From Deltaproteobacteria bacterium 13_1_40CM_4_68_19 (GTDB taxonomy: Bacteria > Myxococcota > Myxococcia > Myxococcales > 40CM-4-68-19), in NCBI GenBank assembly GCA_001918155.1, contig MNFJ01000045.1:1-33031 (forward strand): DNA of 33,031 bases, read 5' to 3'. The translations under genes and the position numbers were made by a program. The notes under the pieces were generated by a model. It searched no databases, had not been told where the DNA came from, and worked only from the letters and a program-made list of their open reading frames with translations. This document shows positions 9,389 to 18,312 of this stretch, piece by piece; within the stretch, counting starts at the first letter, position 1; each line of letters starts with the position of its first letter.

Positions 9389-9640
9389 ATGACGACCCTG
9401 GGAAAGACGCTGTTCGTCACCCTGAGCCTCGCTGTCCTGATCGGTGGCACGCTCGCGCTCCGCGAACGATCCGAGAAGGCGCCGCGCGCACAGCTCTCGC
9501 CTGCGCAGCTGGCGGAGATCCAACCTCCGGCAAAGCCCGCCGAGCCGCCGAAGGCGGCCCGTCCGCACGTGGACGAGCACGGCGCGGACACGGAGGCAGA
9601 GCCGCAGGATCCCGAGCTCGAAGACGGCAGCGGCTCCTGA
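9389..9640 (+). CDS. Small single-pass or secreted protein
   Basis: GAAGGAGA SD before ATG; N-terminal hydrophobic segment TLFVTLSLAVLIGGTLAL followed by a Pro/Ala/acidic tail. Confidence 0.6.
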   Translation: MTTLGKTLFVTLSLAVLIGGTLALRERSEKAPRAQLSPAQLAEIQPPAKPAEPPKAARPHVDEHGADTEAEPQDPELEDGSGS

Positions 9641-9685
9641 GCACGAAACTCGACGGACAGGGCGACGCCCGATACGTTCGGGCAG

Positions 9686-10009
9686 ATGGACGACCGACGC
9701 AAGTTTCACCGTGTGAACGCACCCGTCTTCTGCCGGCCGCTGGGACAGCCGCTCTTCGGCCGGCGCAAGGCCGTCGACGTGAGCCTCGGCGGCCTGCGCG
9801 TCTATGCCGACGACCCGCCGATGCCGGGCGATCGCCTGGAACTGGAGCTGTTCCTGCCCGACCAGAGCGAGGTGGTTTGCACGGTCGAGGTGGTGTGGGT
9901 GGACGGCCTGCCCGAAGGATCGCCGGCACGCTACGACGTCGGGGTGAAGTTCGTATCGATCTCGCCTGCCGACCGCGAGCGCCTTTCCGCGGTCCTGAAA
10001 CCCGAATGA
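9686..10009 (+). CDS. PilZ domain protein (putative c-di-GMP binder)
   Basis: DDRRKFHRVNAPV and DVSLGGLRVYADD (RxxxR plus D/NxSxxG). Confidence 0.88.
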   Translation: MDDRRKFHRVNAPVFCRPLGQPLFGRRKAVDVSLGGLRVYADDPPMPGDRLELELFLPDQSEVVCTVEVVWVDGLPEGSPARYDVGVKFVSISPADRERLSAVLKPE

Positions 10010-10015
10010 GGGCCG

Positions 10016-11872
10016 TCAGCGTGCGTCGCTGAACCCGAGCACGCGCCGGGTCCACTGCAGCTCCAGCGCCTCGTCGGCAAAGACCACCGACTCGCCCTCG
10101 GCGCGGCGCGCGAGCGCGGAGAAATCCTCCGCCGTGACCGGCCCGGTGATTCGTGCGCCCGGCAGCGCCGCGCCCAGCTCTTCCGGCTCGCGCAGCGCAT
10201 CGCCAGCGCTCTGGTCGCGAAAGACCTGCGCCTTCTCCCGCGCCGCATCGATCCAGTCCGGCGGCTGCGGACCACGCAGGACGACGGCGATGCGGCGCTG
10301 CAGATCCTCCCCGCGGTGGCCGAGAACGCGCGAGAGGTAGCTTTGCGGCGCATCGCGCAGACGCCCGCGAATCAGATCGAGCAGATCGAGCGGGAACGGC
10401 GCGTCCGGACAGAGTACGACATCCAGCGTGGCATACGGGTCGAGGCGCAGCCGCGCGTCGATCGCCCGCAGGATCTCGCCGCGGCGCGTGAACGGATCGG
10501 CCGCCCGGAACCAGAGCGCCACGTGCTGCGCGGAAGGCTCCTGCCGCGGGGCGAATCCGTCGAGCCCGCCATCGACGAGGTGCGGCCGGGGCCACTCATC
10601 GAGGCGACGGCCCAGGCGGTCCTCCGCGGCGAGCAGCGTCCCGAGCAGTGCCTCCTCGCTGAACGTCGCGGTGCGGCGGACCCGGTAGGGCGGCGCGGCG
10701 TCGAAGGCGACGCCGTCCGGCCCGGCCGTGGCCCGCATGGCCGTGCCCGGCAGCAGCGAGAGCGGGAACACCTGCGCCTCGCCGGCCAGGCCGTTCGCGT
10801 CGAGAAAGTCCATCCCTCGCAGCACGTCTTCCGGCGTGTCGCCGGGAAGACCCACGATCAGGTCGACGAGCAGCTCGATGCCTTCGCCATGTAGCATGCG
10901 CGCGGCCTCCGCCACCTTCTCCGGAGATCCGCCCCGCCGCACGCGTTTCAAGGTCTCGCGGTTGACCGACTGCAGGCCGATCTCCAGGCGATCGAATCCG
11001 GCCTGCTTGAGCTTCCGCGCCTGCTGCGCGGTCAGGCCCTCCGCTCGGATCTCGGCGAAGAAGCTCAGCGCGCGCGCGGCGTTCTCCCGGATCAGCGCGT
11101 CGAGCAGCGGCTCGAACTCCGGCCTGTGATTGAACGTCGGATCGAGGAACACCACCTCGCGCGCTCCGCGATCGCGCAGTGCCGCGATCAGCGCAGCGCT
11201 CTTTTCCACGTCGAGCAGGCGAAGGACGCTCGAAGAGCGGGGATAGAAGCAGAACGTACAATGCGAGCGGCAGCCGCGAACGGTCTCGACATAGGTCGAG
11301 CGCTCGGGATCCACCGGGACCAGATCCGCGAGGTATGGCGACGGATAGTCGGTGAGCGGAAAATTGGCCGCCGGCTGCGGCGCGAAGGCGTTGAACCCGA
11401 GCGGACCGCGCAGCGCGACGCCCGGGATGCCGTCGGCACTCCTCCCTTCCACGAGGGCGGACATGACGCGCGCGAACGTGTCCTCCGCCTCGCCGGTCAC
11501 CGCGATGTCCGCACCGGTTTGCTGGAGGATGAACGCGTTGTCCGGGCCGACCTCCGGGCCTCCGATCAGCACGCGCGTGTGCGGCGATCTGCGCTTCACC
11601 TCCCGCGCGAGATGCAGGCTTCGCTCGCTGTTCCAGAGGTAGAGGGAGAACCCGACGAGCTCGGGCTCCTCGCGCGCGATGCGATCGGCGAGTAGCGCGT
11701 CGCCGAGGACATCGGTCGCTGCGGGCTCGACGACTTCGATCTGGAGCCGCTTCTCCAACCCGTGCACGCGGGCGGCGACGCCCAGGCAGCCGGCCGCAAG
11801 CGGCACGTTGCCGGTCGCCGCCAGCGCCGCAGGCGGAGGCACGGGGAGCTGGACGAGGCACAGCTTCTTCAC
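10016..11872 (-). CDS. B12-binding-type radical SAM protein
   Basis: ETVRGCRSHCTFCFYPRSS (CxxxCxxC), ELVGFSLYLWNSER, VLIGGPEVGPDN, GLQSVNRETLKRVRRGG. Start trimmed to GTG 11872 (VKKLCLVQLPVPPP). Confidence 0.9.
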   Translation of the reverse strand: MKKLCLVQLPVPPPAALAATGNVPLAAGCLGVAARVHGLEKRLQIEVVEPAATDVLGDALLADRIAREEPELVGFSLYLWNSERSLHLAREVKRRSPHTRVLIGGPEVGPDNAFILQQTGADIAVTGEAEDTFARVMSALVEGRSADGIPGVALRGPLGFNAFAPQPAANFPLTDYPSPYLADLVPVDPERSTYVETVRGCRSHCTFCFYPRSSSVLRLLDVEKSAALIAALRDRGAREVVFLDPTFNHRPEFEPLLDALIRENAARALSFFAEIRAEGLTAQQARKLKQAGFDRLEIGLQSVNRETLKRVRRGGSPEKVAEAARMLHGEGIELLVDLIVGLPGDTPEDVLRGMDFLDANGLAGEAQVFPLSLLPGTAMRATAGPDGVAFDAAPPYRVRRTATFSEEALLGTLLAAEDRLGRRLDEWPRPHLVDGGLDGFAPRQEPSAQHVALWFRAADPFTRRGEILRAIDARLRLDPYATLDVVLCPDAPFPLDLLDLIRGRLRDAPQSYLSRVLGHRGEDLQRRIAVVLRGPQPPDWIDAAREKAQVFRDQSAGDALREPEELGAALPGARITGPVTAEDFSALARRAEGESVVFADEALELQWTRRVLGFSDAR

Positions 11873-11879
11873 GGCGGCG

Positions 11880-11887
11880 AGTATAGT
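11880..11887. promoter_or_regulatory. Overlapping bidirectional -10 element in a 21-bp divergent spacer
   Basis: AGTATAGT reads TATAGT on + (11882-11887, 6 nt before GTG 11894) and TATACT on - (11885-11880, 7 nt before GTG 11872); each is 5/6 to TATAAT. No good -35 seen. Confidence 0.6.
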
Positions 11888-11893
11888 GGAGCC

Positions 11894-12544
11894 GTGTTCG
11901 CGCTGACCTTCGACGACGGCCCTGGTCCGTCCACGACGGAGCTGCTCGACGTGCTCCGCGACTCGGGCGTGCGGGTGACCTTCTTTCTGCTCGGCCGCAA
12001 CGTCGAGGAGGCCCCGTGGTGTGGAGACCCGCGCCGCGCGCGATCGATCGTCGAGCGGGCGGCGCGCGAGGGTCATGTCCTGGGAAACCACACGTACTCG
12101 CACCTGCGGCCGGACCGCTGGCGGGAGCTCGCCGCCGACTTGCGGCGCGGCGAAGCGGTGCTGCGCTCGCTGCGGCCGGCGCCGGTCCCGTTCCGCCTGC
12201 CCTACGGGATCCAGCGCGTGGAGGGCGCGTTTCCCCTGGGAACGATCGGCGAGCAGATGGATCCGCGCGTGGCCGTGATCGCCTCGATGGGAATCGCGCA
12301 TCAGCACTGGACCAGCGATTTCGACGACTGGACCCTCGGCGTCTCCGACGGTCCGGCGCTCGCCGCTAAAATGATCGCCCATGTGGAGCAGTGCGCGGCA
12401 GCGGGGATCGACGCGGTGCTCGATCTGCACGACTCCGGCACCGGTTCGAGCTTCGGCTACGAGCGGCCGGCGACGGTGGCCGGCGTGAAGCTGTTCCTTC
12501 AGGAGGGGGCGCGACGCGGCTGGAGCAGCTTCACCGTGCCATAG
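11894..12544 (+). CDS. NodB-type polysaccharide deacetylase, no signal peptide
   Basis: VFALTFDDGPGPSTTELLDVLRDSGVRVTFFLLGRN; GNHTYSH; FRLPYGIQ; D-L-H-D-S near the C-terminus. Confidence 0.88.
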   Translation: MFALTFDDGPGPSTTELLDVLRDSGVRVTFFLLGRNVEEAPWCGDPRRARSIVERAAREGHVLGNHTYSHLRPDRWRELAADLRRGEAVLRSLRPAPVPFRLPYGIQRVEGAFPLGTIGEQMDPRVAVIASMGIAHQHWTSDFDDWTLGVSDGPALAAKMIAHVEQCAAAGIDAVLDLHDSGTGSSFGYERPATVAGVKLFLQEGARRGWSSFTVP

Positions 12545-12556
12545 GGGCCGTAGGGG

Positions 12557-13990
12557 TCATCTCCGCGACAACCGGAGCGTCCGTTCGAATCCGTCGTCAA
12601 GGACTCGCAAGCTGGCAGTGACCGTCCCGTCGGCGCGGCACTGGTAGGTCTCTTCCACTTCCGGTCCGTGGCCGAGCCGCTGCACGGGAATGGCGCCGAG
12701 ATCGCGTCCGCGCAGCGAAGGGTCGAACGGGAACAGCACTTCGTCCCAGGCTGCGAGATTGCCCTCGGGGCGCCCGCCGTCGATGCGACCGCACTCGACG
12801 AAGCGGTAATGGCCCACGTTGTGGGCGGCGCGGTAGCGGCGTGAAACGTTCGTGGGCAACGGCGTGTCCTTCGGCACCAGCACGTCGAAGGAGATGCGGC
12901 CACCGTGCTCGTCCTCGCGGAAGACGCCGAAGTGACGGGTGAGCCGCTCGGTCAGCTTGTATCCCGCGCCCTCGTCGAGGTGGATGGCGAGACCGATGGC
13001 GCAGGAGCCGAACGGGTGCGGCGAGCGCCGCACGCGGTGCGAGCCGAACTTGTCGCGCAGCCTCCGATAGACGGGGGGAAACGAGGATGCGCCTCCGACG
13101 ACGTAGATGCCCGCCAGCTCGGTCCAGGCCACCTCGTCGGCGCCGCGGCGTGGATCGCGCATTGCCGGCTCCATGGCCGCGAGCGTCTGCTCGATCAACG
13201 GGGAGCAGGCGTCGTAGATCTCGTCCACGGCGACCACCGTATCGTCGACGACGAACTTGCGCGTGTTCGGATTCAGCGACTCCTTCTGCTCCCGCACCTC
13301 ATCGAGCAACTGGGGGGTGAGCGAGCTGCCGCGGCGTTTCGCCAGCACCAGGCGGGCGATGGCTTCGTCGAAATCGTCGCCGCCCAGCCGGGAGACCCCA
13401 TTCGAGGTGATCACCTCGTTGGTGCGGCCCTCCATGTGGATGAGCGAGGCGTCGAAAGTGCCGCCGCCCAGGTCGTAGACGAGCACGTACTCGCGCTTGG
13501 CGGTCACCGTCTCGCGGAAGCGATGGGCGTACTCGAACCCTGCTGCGCTCGGCTCGTTGAGCACCGCCTTCACGTCGAATCCGGCCCGCCGGTAGGCGTC
13601 CATCGTGATCAGCCGCTGCGCGGTGGACGCGTTCGCCGGAACGCTGACCGCCGTCTCGATCTTGTCCTTCTTCCGCAAGCCGGCGTTGGAATGATGGAAC
13701 AGCTGTTCGCGGACGTGGGCGAGAAAGCGGGTCAATAGATCTGCGAGCGTGAGGGAGCGGTTGCCGATCCGGACCTCCGCCTCCGGATGCCCCTCGTCGA
13801 GGAGCCGCTTGAACGACCGCAGCACCGTCCAGCCCGCCTCGCTGCGCCCGAAGTGCACTTCGCCTTCCGGGTCGAGTGAGACGATGGAGGGGATGGCGTC
13901 CGTGTGCTCGAAGGATACGATCGGGTAATTCCCCCGATCGACCACAGCTACGACCGTGTGGGTGGTGCCGAAATCGATGCCAAACCGCAT
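12557..13990 (-). CDS. Hsp70/DnaK-like ATPase family protein (non-canonical)
   Basis: MRFGIDFGTTHTVVAVVD; VLNEPSAAGFEYA; VYDLGGGTFDASL; GIYVVGGASSFPPV. Confidence 0.92.
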   Translation of the reverse strand: MRFGIDFGTTHTVVAVVDRGNYPIVSFEHTDAIPSIVSLDPEGEVHFGRSEAGWTVLRSFKRLLDEGHPEAEVRIGNRSLTLADLLTRFLAHVREQLFHHSNAGLRKKDKIETAVSVPANASTAQRLITMDAYRRAGFDVKAVLNEPSAAGFEYAHRFRETVTAKREYVLVYDLGGGTFDASLIHMEGRTNEVITSNGVSRLGGDDFDEAIARLVLAKRRGSSLTPQLLDEVREQKESLNPNTRKFVVDDTVVAVDEIYDACSPLIEQTLAAMEPAMRDPRRGADEVAWTELAGIYVVGGASSFPPVYRRLRDKFGSHRVRRSPHPFGSCAIGLAIHLDEGAGYKLTERLTRHFGVFREDEHGGRISFDVLVPKDTPLPTNVSRRYRAAHNVGHYRFVECGRIDGGRPEGNLAAWDEVLFPFDPSLRGRDLGAIPVQRLGHGPEVEETYQCRADGTVTASLRVLDDGFERTLRLSRR

Positions 13991-13996
13991 GCAGGC

Positions 13997-14002
13997 AGTG
14001 TA
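13997..14002 (-). promoter_or_regulatory. Candidate -10 (TACACT) for the Hsp70-like gene
   Basis: TACACT-gcctgc-ATG on the minus strand: TANNNT-N6-ATG. Confidence 0.45.
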
Positions 14003-14008
14003 CCAATA

Positions 14009-14072
14009 GATCCGGGGACACCCTACGCAATTCCCCATGCCAACGGGGTCTGGCAGGGAGTGTCCCCGGATC
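14009..14072. repeat. REP-like inverted repeat with 13-bp perfect arms
   Basis: GATCCGGGGACAC (14009-14021) and GTGTCCCCGGATC (14060-14072); imperfect similarity continues inward (CCCTACGC... / ...GGCAGGGA). Right arm overlaps the aat stop codon. Confidence 0.85.
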
Positions 14073-14736
14073 AGCTGAAGCGGGCTGGCTGGTGCAGGGC
14101 CTCGCGGACGCGGGAGCGGTACTCGGCACGCGGGATCTCGCGGCAGCCGAGCAGCGACAGGTGCGGCGTAAGCACCTGCACGTCGAAGATCCGGAACCCG
14201 CGGTCGCGCAGCCGCTCTGCGCAGGCGGCAAAGGCCGCCTTGGATGCGCCGCTGACCCGGTGGAACATCGACTCCCCGGCGAACAGCCCGCCCAACGCGA
14301 TGCCGTACAGCCCTCCCGCGAGTGTCCTCCCCTGCCACGCCTCGACGCTGTGCGCCCAACCCAGGCGGTGCAGCTCCGAGTACGTGGAGAGGATGTCCGG
14401 CGTGATCCAGGTGCCCTCGCCAGGGCGGTTGCCGCAGGCGCGCATGACGTCGTCGAACGCCTCGTCGAAGGAGACGCGGAAGCCGGCCTTCAGCGCGCGG
14501 CGGACGGTGCGCGGCCACGGCTCCATCGCCTGGAGCGGAAAGATCGCGCGCGGATCCGGCGAGGCCCAGGGAACCAGTCCCTGCCGCACCGGCCAAGGAA
14601 AGATGCCTGCCTTGTACGCCTCCAGCACCAACGCCGGCGAGAGGGTCCGGCTCACCGCCACCACGTCCTCACCCTGCCGCGGCTCGGGAAAGCGCACCCC
14701 CACAGGCGGCGGCTCGATCGGCGGATACGGGATCAC
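14071..14736 (-). CDS. aat: Leucyl/phenylalanyl-tRNA-protein transferase
   Basis: LSPALVLEAYKAGIFPWPV, PWASPDPRAIFPL, TWITPDILSTYSELHRLGWAHSVEAWQGRTLAGGLYGIALGGLFAGESMFHR, ASKAAF. Start uncertain: GTG 14736 (GGAAGAG SD) preferred to TTG 14781. Confidence 0.9.
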   Translation of the reverse strand: MIPYPPIEPPPVGVRFPEPRQGEDVVAVSRTLSPALVLEAYKAGIFPWPVRQGLVPWASPDPRAIFPLQAMEPWPRTVRRALKAGFRVSFDEAFDDVMRACGNRPGEGTWITPDILSTYSELHRLGWAHSVEAWQGRTLAGGLYGIALGGLFAGESMFHRVSGASKAAFAACAERLRDRGFRIFDVQVLTPHLSLLGCREIPRAEYRSRVREALHQPARFS

Positions 14737-14784
14737 TGCCGCTCTTCCATTACGCTGCCGATGACGAGTCGCCCACCGCAAAAG

Positions 14785-15480
14785 TTACCGTCCGCCCTCG
14801 CGCTCTCCAATGAGGCGGGCGAGCTGCATCGGGCGCACCTGCGGATCGCCGAAGCACTCCCGGTAGTCGTCGAGGCTCCGGCGGATCACCTCCACCGCCT
14901 CGACGCGGTCGTACACTTCGGGGATGCGGACAGTGCGGGCGGGCTCGCCCGGCATCTGCTTGTAGGTGAGGAAGTAGTGCCGCAGGCGCTCGATCAACCC
15001 CTCCGGAGCGTCGGCGACGTCGCGCAGGCGTCCATAGGCCAGATCGTTCTCGAGCACCGCCACGATCTTGTCGTCCGCTTCGTCGCCGTCGATCATGCGC
15101 AGCCCTCCGATGGGCCGCGCGCGGAGGAAGAAGTTGGCATGCGCCATCGACTTCTCTGAGAAGATGCAGATGTCCATCGGATCGCCGTCGCCGCGGATGT
15201 TGTCGACCCCGCAGCGATCAGAACAGCGCTGCCCGACCCGGGTGCCGCAGTACGTCTGCGGGATGAACCCGTAGAGCGTCGGGGGCTGGCTCGAGTAACG
15301 CTGCGGGCGATCGACGCGCAGGTGCCCGCTCTGCTTGTCCAGCTCGTATTTCACCGTATCGGTCGGGACGATCTCGATGTACGCCTGTATCACCCCGGCC
15401 GGATCCCCCGGCGCCACGCCATGCCAGGGGTGCGCCTGGAACATGGTCCGGACCAGTTTTTCCAGCTCGTCGGTCACCAC
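14785..15480 (-). CDS. ppa: Soluble inorganic pyrophosphatase
   Basis: TVKYELDKQSGHLRVDRPQRYSSQPPTLYGFIPQTYCG; GDGDPMDICIFSEK; LRMIDGDEADDKIVAV. Confidence 0.9.
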   Translation of the reverse strand: MVTDELEKLVRTMFQAHPWHGVAPGDPAGVIQAYIEIVPTDTVKYELDKQSGHLRVDRPQRYSSQPPTLYGFIPQTYCGTRVGQRCSDRCGVDNIRGDGDPMDICIFSEKSMAHANFFLRARPIGGLRMIDGDEADDKIVAVLENDLAYGRLRDVADAPEGLIERLRHYFLTYKQMPGEPARTVRIPEVYDRVEAVEVIRRSLDDYRECFGDPQVRPMQLARLIGEREGGR

Positions 15481-15526
15481 CCCGTGCGCGTATCACGGCG
15501 ACAATGCGTGGTAAACAGACGCCGCC

Positions 15527-17809
15527 ATGGCCAGCACGTTCGAGACCAAAGGACGCCCGTCACGGCAAGACGCGCTCGACTACCATTCCGGCGGCCGGAA
15601 GGGAAAGATCGAGATCGTCCCGACCAAGCCGGTGGCAACCTCGCGGGACCTGTCGCTCGCCTACAGCCCAGGGGTCGCAGAACCTTGCCTGGAGATCGCC
15701 CGGGACCCGGACCTCTCCTACAAGTATACGGTCCGGGGAAACCTGGTGGCGGTGATCTCCAACGGCACCGCCGTCCTCGGGCTGGGAGACATCGGCGCCT
15801 ACGCGTCGAAGCCCGTGATGGAGGGCAAAGGAGTCCTCTTCAAGAAGTTCGCGGACATCGATGTCTTCGACATCGAGGTGGACGCGAAGGACATCGAAAC
15901 CTTCTGCAAAGTGGTGAAGGCGCTCGAGCCCACCTTCGGCGGCATGAACCTCGAGGACGTGAAGAGCCCCGAGTGCTTCATCATCGAGCGGCGGCTGCGC
16001 AGCGAGATGCAGGTTCCGGTGTTCCACGACGATCAGCACGGCACCGCGATCATCACCGGCGCCGCGCTGATCAACGCGCTGGAGCTCGCCGGCAAGCGGG
16101 CCGCGGACGTGAAGGTGGTATTCGTCGGCGCCGGGGCGGCAGCGGTGGGCTGCGCCGAGCAGTACGTGAAGCTCGGGGTGCCCCGTGAGCACATCTTCAT
16201 GTGCGACAAGTTCGGCCTCGTCTACCACGGACGGCCCGAGGACATGGACGAGTGGAAAGGGGTCTTTGCGCAGGGCAAGCAGCCGCGCACGCTGACCGAG
16301 GTGATCAAGGGCGCCGACGTGGTGGTCGGACTCTCGACCAACGGCGTGATCTCGAAGGAGATGGTGGCGACGCTGGCGCCGAATCCGATCCTCTTCGCGC
16401 TCGCGAACCCGGTGCCGGAGATCCTGCCCGAGGAGGCGCAATCGGTGCGCTCGGACATCATCATGGCGACTGGACGCAGCGACTATCCCAACCAGGTCAA
16501 CAACGTTCTCGGATTTCCCGGCATCTTCCGCGGCGCGCTCGACGTGCGGGCCAAGGCGATCAACGACGAGATGAAGCTGGCCGCCTCCCGGGCGCTGGCG
16601 GAGCTGGCGCGGCAGGACGTTCCCGAGAGCGTCAGCGCGGCGTACGGCGGGCAGACCTTCAGCTTCGGGCGCGAGTACATCATTCCCAAACCGTTCGACC
16701 CGCGCGTCCTGATCGCGGTGGCCCCAGCGGTTGCGCAGGCGGCGATCGACTCGGGAGTGGCGCGCGTGAAGGTCGATCGGGCAACCTACGCGGAAACGCT
16801 GCGCCGCCGGCAAGGGCGCACGTACGAGGTGATGAGCGTCGTCGTTTCGCGCGCCCGGCGGCGCATGACCCGCATCGCGTTCCCCGAGGGGAATCACCCT
16901 CGCATCCTGCGGGCAGCGCAGGAGCTCCTGGAGGAGCGCATCTGCACCCCGGTGCTGCTGGGCAACTGCGACCACATCCGCGAGCAGGCGCGGGAGGCGC
17001 ACCTCGCCGCCCTCGACGACGTCGAGATCATCGATCCGCTTCACAGCGACCGGCTCGAGGTGTACGCGCGCGCGTTCTACGAGCTGCGGCAGAGGTCGGG
17101 AATCTCCTGGGCGGAGGCGCTGTACCGGATCCGGCAGCGGAACACGTTCGCGGCGATGATGCTGCGCGATGGGGCCGTCGACGGGTTGGTCACCGGGCTG
17201 ACCCGGACGTATCCGGAGGCGATCCGGCCGGCGCTGGAGATCGTACGCACGCAGCAGGGCCGGCGCGCCTCGGGCACGTACATCGTCGCGTTCAAGGAGT
17301 CGCTGAAGCTGTTCGCGGACTGCACGGTCAACGCGGATCCGACGGCGGAGGAGTTGGCGGACATCGCGATCTCCACTGCGGAGCTGGCGCGGGCGTTCGA
17401 GCTGACGCCGCGGATCGCGATGCTGTCGTATTCGAACTTCGGCACCGATCGGGGCGGCTCGCCGGCGAAGGTGCGGCGGGCGGTGGAGCTGGTGCGGGCC
17501 CACCGTCCGGACCTGGAAGTCGAGGGCGAGATGCAGGTGGACCCGGCGGTGGTGCGCTCGGTCCGCGAGACGGAATTCCCCTTCGCGCGCCTGAGCGGGG
17601 ATGCGAACGTGCTCATCTTCCCCGATCTGAACAGCGGGAACATCGGTTACAAGCTGCTCTGGCGGCTCGGCGGGGCTGAGGTGATCGGGCCGGTGTTGAT
17701 GGGGATGGCGAGGCCGGTGAACGTCCTGCAGCAGGGCGCTTCCGTGCAGGACGTCGTGAACCTCGCAGCGATGACCGCCGTCCGCGCGCAAGGCGAGCTC
17801 ACGTACTGA
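15527..17809 (+). CDS. maeB: NADP-dependent malic enzyme with C-terminal phosphotransacetylase-like domain
   Basis: [25 protein letters not shown]-type motif, [35 protein letters not shown]-like C-terminus ([34 protein letters not shown]). Confidence 0.95.
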   Translation: MASTFETKGRPSRQDALDYHSGGRKGKIEIVPTKPVATSRDLSLAYSPGVAEPCLEIARDPDLSYKYTVRGNLVAVISNGTAVLGLGDIGAYASKPVMEGKGVLFKKFADIDVFDIEVDAKDIETFCKVVKALEPTFGGMNLEDVKSPECFIIERRLRSEMQVPVFHDDQHGTAIITGAALINALELAGKRAADVKVVFVGAGAAAVGCAEQYVKLGVPREHIFMCDKFGLVYHGRPEDMDEWKGVFAQGKQPRTLTEVIKGADVVVGLSTNGVISKEMVATLAPNPILFALANPVPEILPEEAQSVRSDIIMATGRSDYPNQVNNVLGFPGIFRGALDVRAKAINDEMKLAASRALAELARQDVPESVSAAYGGQTFSFGREYIIPKPFDPRVLIAVAPAVAQAAIDSGVARVKVDRATYAETLRRRQGRTYEVMSVVVSRARRRMTRIAFPEGNHPRILRAAQELLEERICTPVLLGNCDHIREQAREAHLAALDDVEIIDPLHSDRLEVYARAFYELRQRSGISWAEALYRIRQRNTFAAMMLRDGAVDGLVTGLTRTYPEAIRPALEIVRTQQGRRASGTYIVAFKESLKLFADCTVNADPTAEELADIAISTAELARAFELTPRIAMLSYSNFGTDRGGSPAKVRRAVELVRAHRPDLEVEGEMQVDPAVVRSVRETEFPFARLSGDANVLIFPDLNSGNIGYKLLWRLGGAEVIGPVLMGMARPVNVLQQGASVQDVVNLAAMTAVRAQGELTY

Positions 17810-17868
17810 CTAGAACAGATTTCCAACCCATGCCCGCAAAGGTTCGCGCTCAATCGTAGTCGCCAAGC
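17810..17868 (+). repeat. Dispersed gene-end repeat, copy 2
   Basis: CTAGAACA...CAACCCATGCCCGCAAAGGTTCGCGCTCAATCGTAGTCGCCAAGC; begins one base after the maeB stop. Confidence 0.7.
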
Positions 17869-17873
17869 GACTA
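17857..17873 (+). terminator. Hairpin, possible maeB terminator
   Basis: TAGTCGC-CAA-GCGACTA, perfect 7-bp stem, followed by ATTATCT. Confidence 0.5.
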
Positions 17874-18158
17874 ATTATCTCCGCCCGCATGCGGGGCCCT
17901 GCTGCTCTCCGCCCGCCGCACGGCGTCCTGGGTTCGCGCGCGGTGCTCGTCGCTGTCCGGATCGTCGTATCGGCAGACCTCCTCCGCGATGTTGCTGCCG
18001 GTCGAGCGCTCCCTTTCGCAGATGAAGCGCGGGTCGTGCCTCACGTCCACCTTGCCGCTTGCGGCATTCGCTTGCGTTCTGTTCAACTGCTTCCTGCTGG
18101 AGGCGCAGCCGGTCAGCAAGAGAACCACGACCGCTCCGCACACCCTTGAAGGCGACAT
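17871..18158 (-). CDS. Small lipoprotein
   Basis: MSPSRVCGAVVVLLLTGCASS with clear lipobox LTGC; strong SD GAGGAGGGGG. Confidence 0.72.
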   Translation of the reverse strand: MSPSRVCGAVVVLLLTGCASSRKQLNRTQANAASGKVDVRHDPRFICERERSTGSNIAEEVCRYDDPDSDEHRARTQDAVRRAESSRAPHAGGDN

Positions 18159-18312
18159 TCCCCCTCCTCGTTTTCCGAACGGCGCCCAACCTATTGTGCG
18201 CGACGCCCGGATGCAAATCGCGACTGTGTCCGGCTATAGGGAACGCGACGGACTGACGGAGGGCACGCGCCACGTGACCGTCCCCGCCGGGCAGCGTAGT
18301 ACCCTGCCGAAC

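Noticed and set aside
15560-17791. 743-aa minus-strand ORF antisense to maeB
   Set aside because: Arg/His-rich composition typical of shadow ORFs in GC-rich DNA; the plus-strand MaeB is unambiguous.
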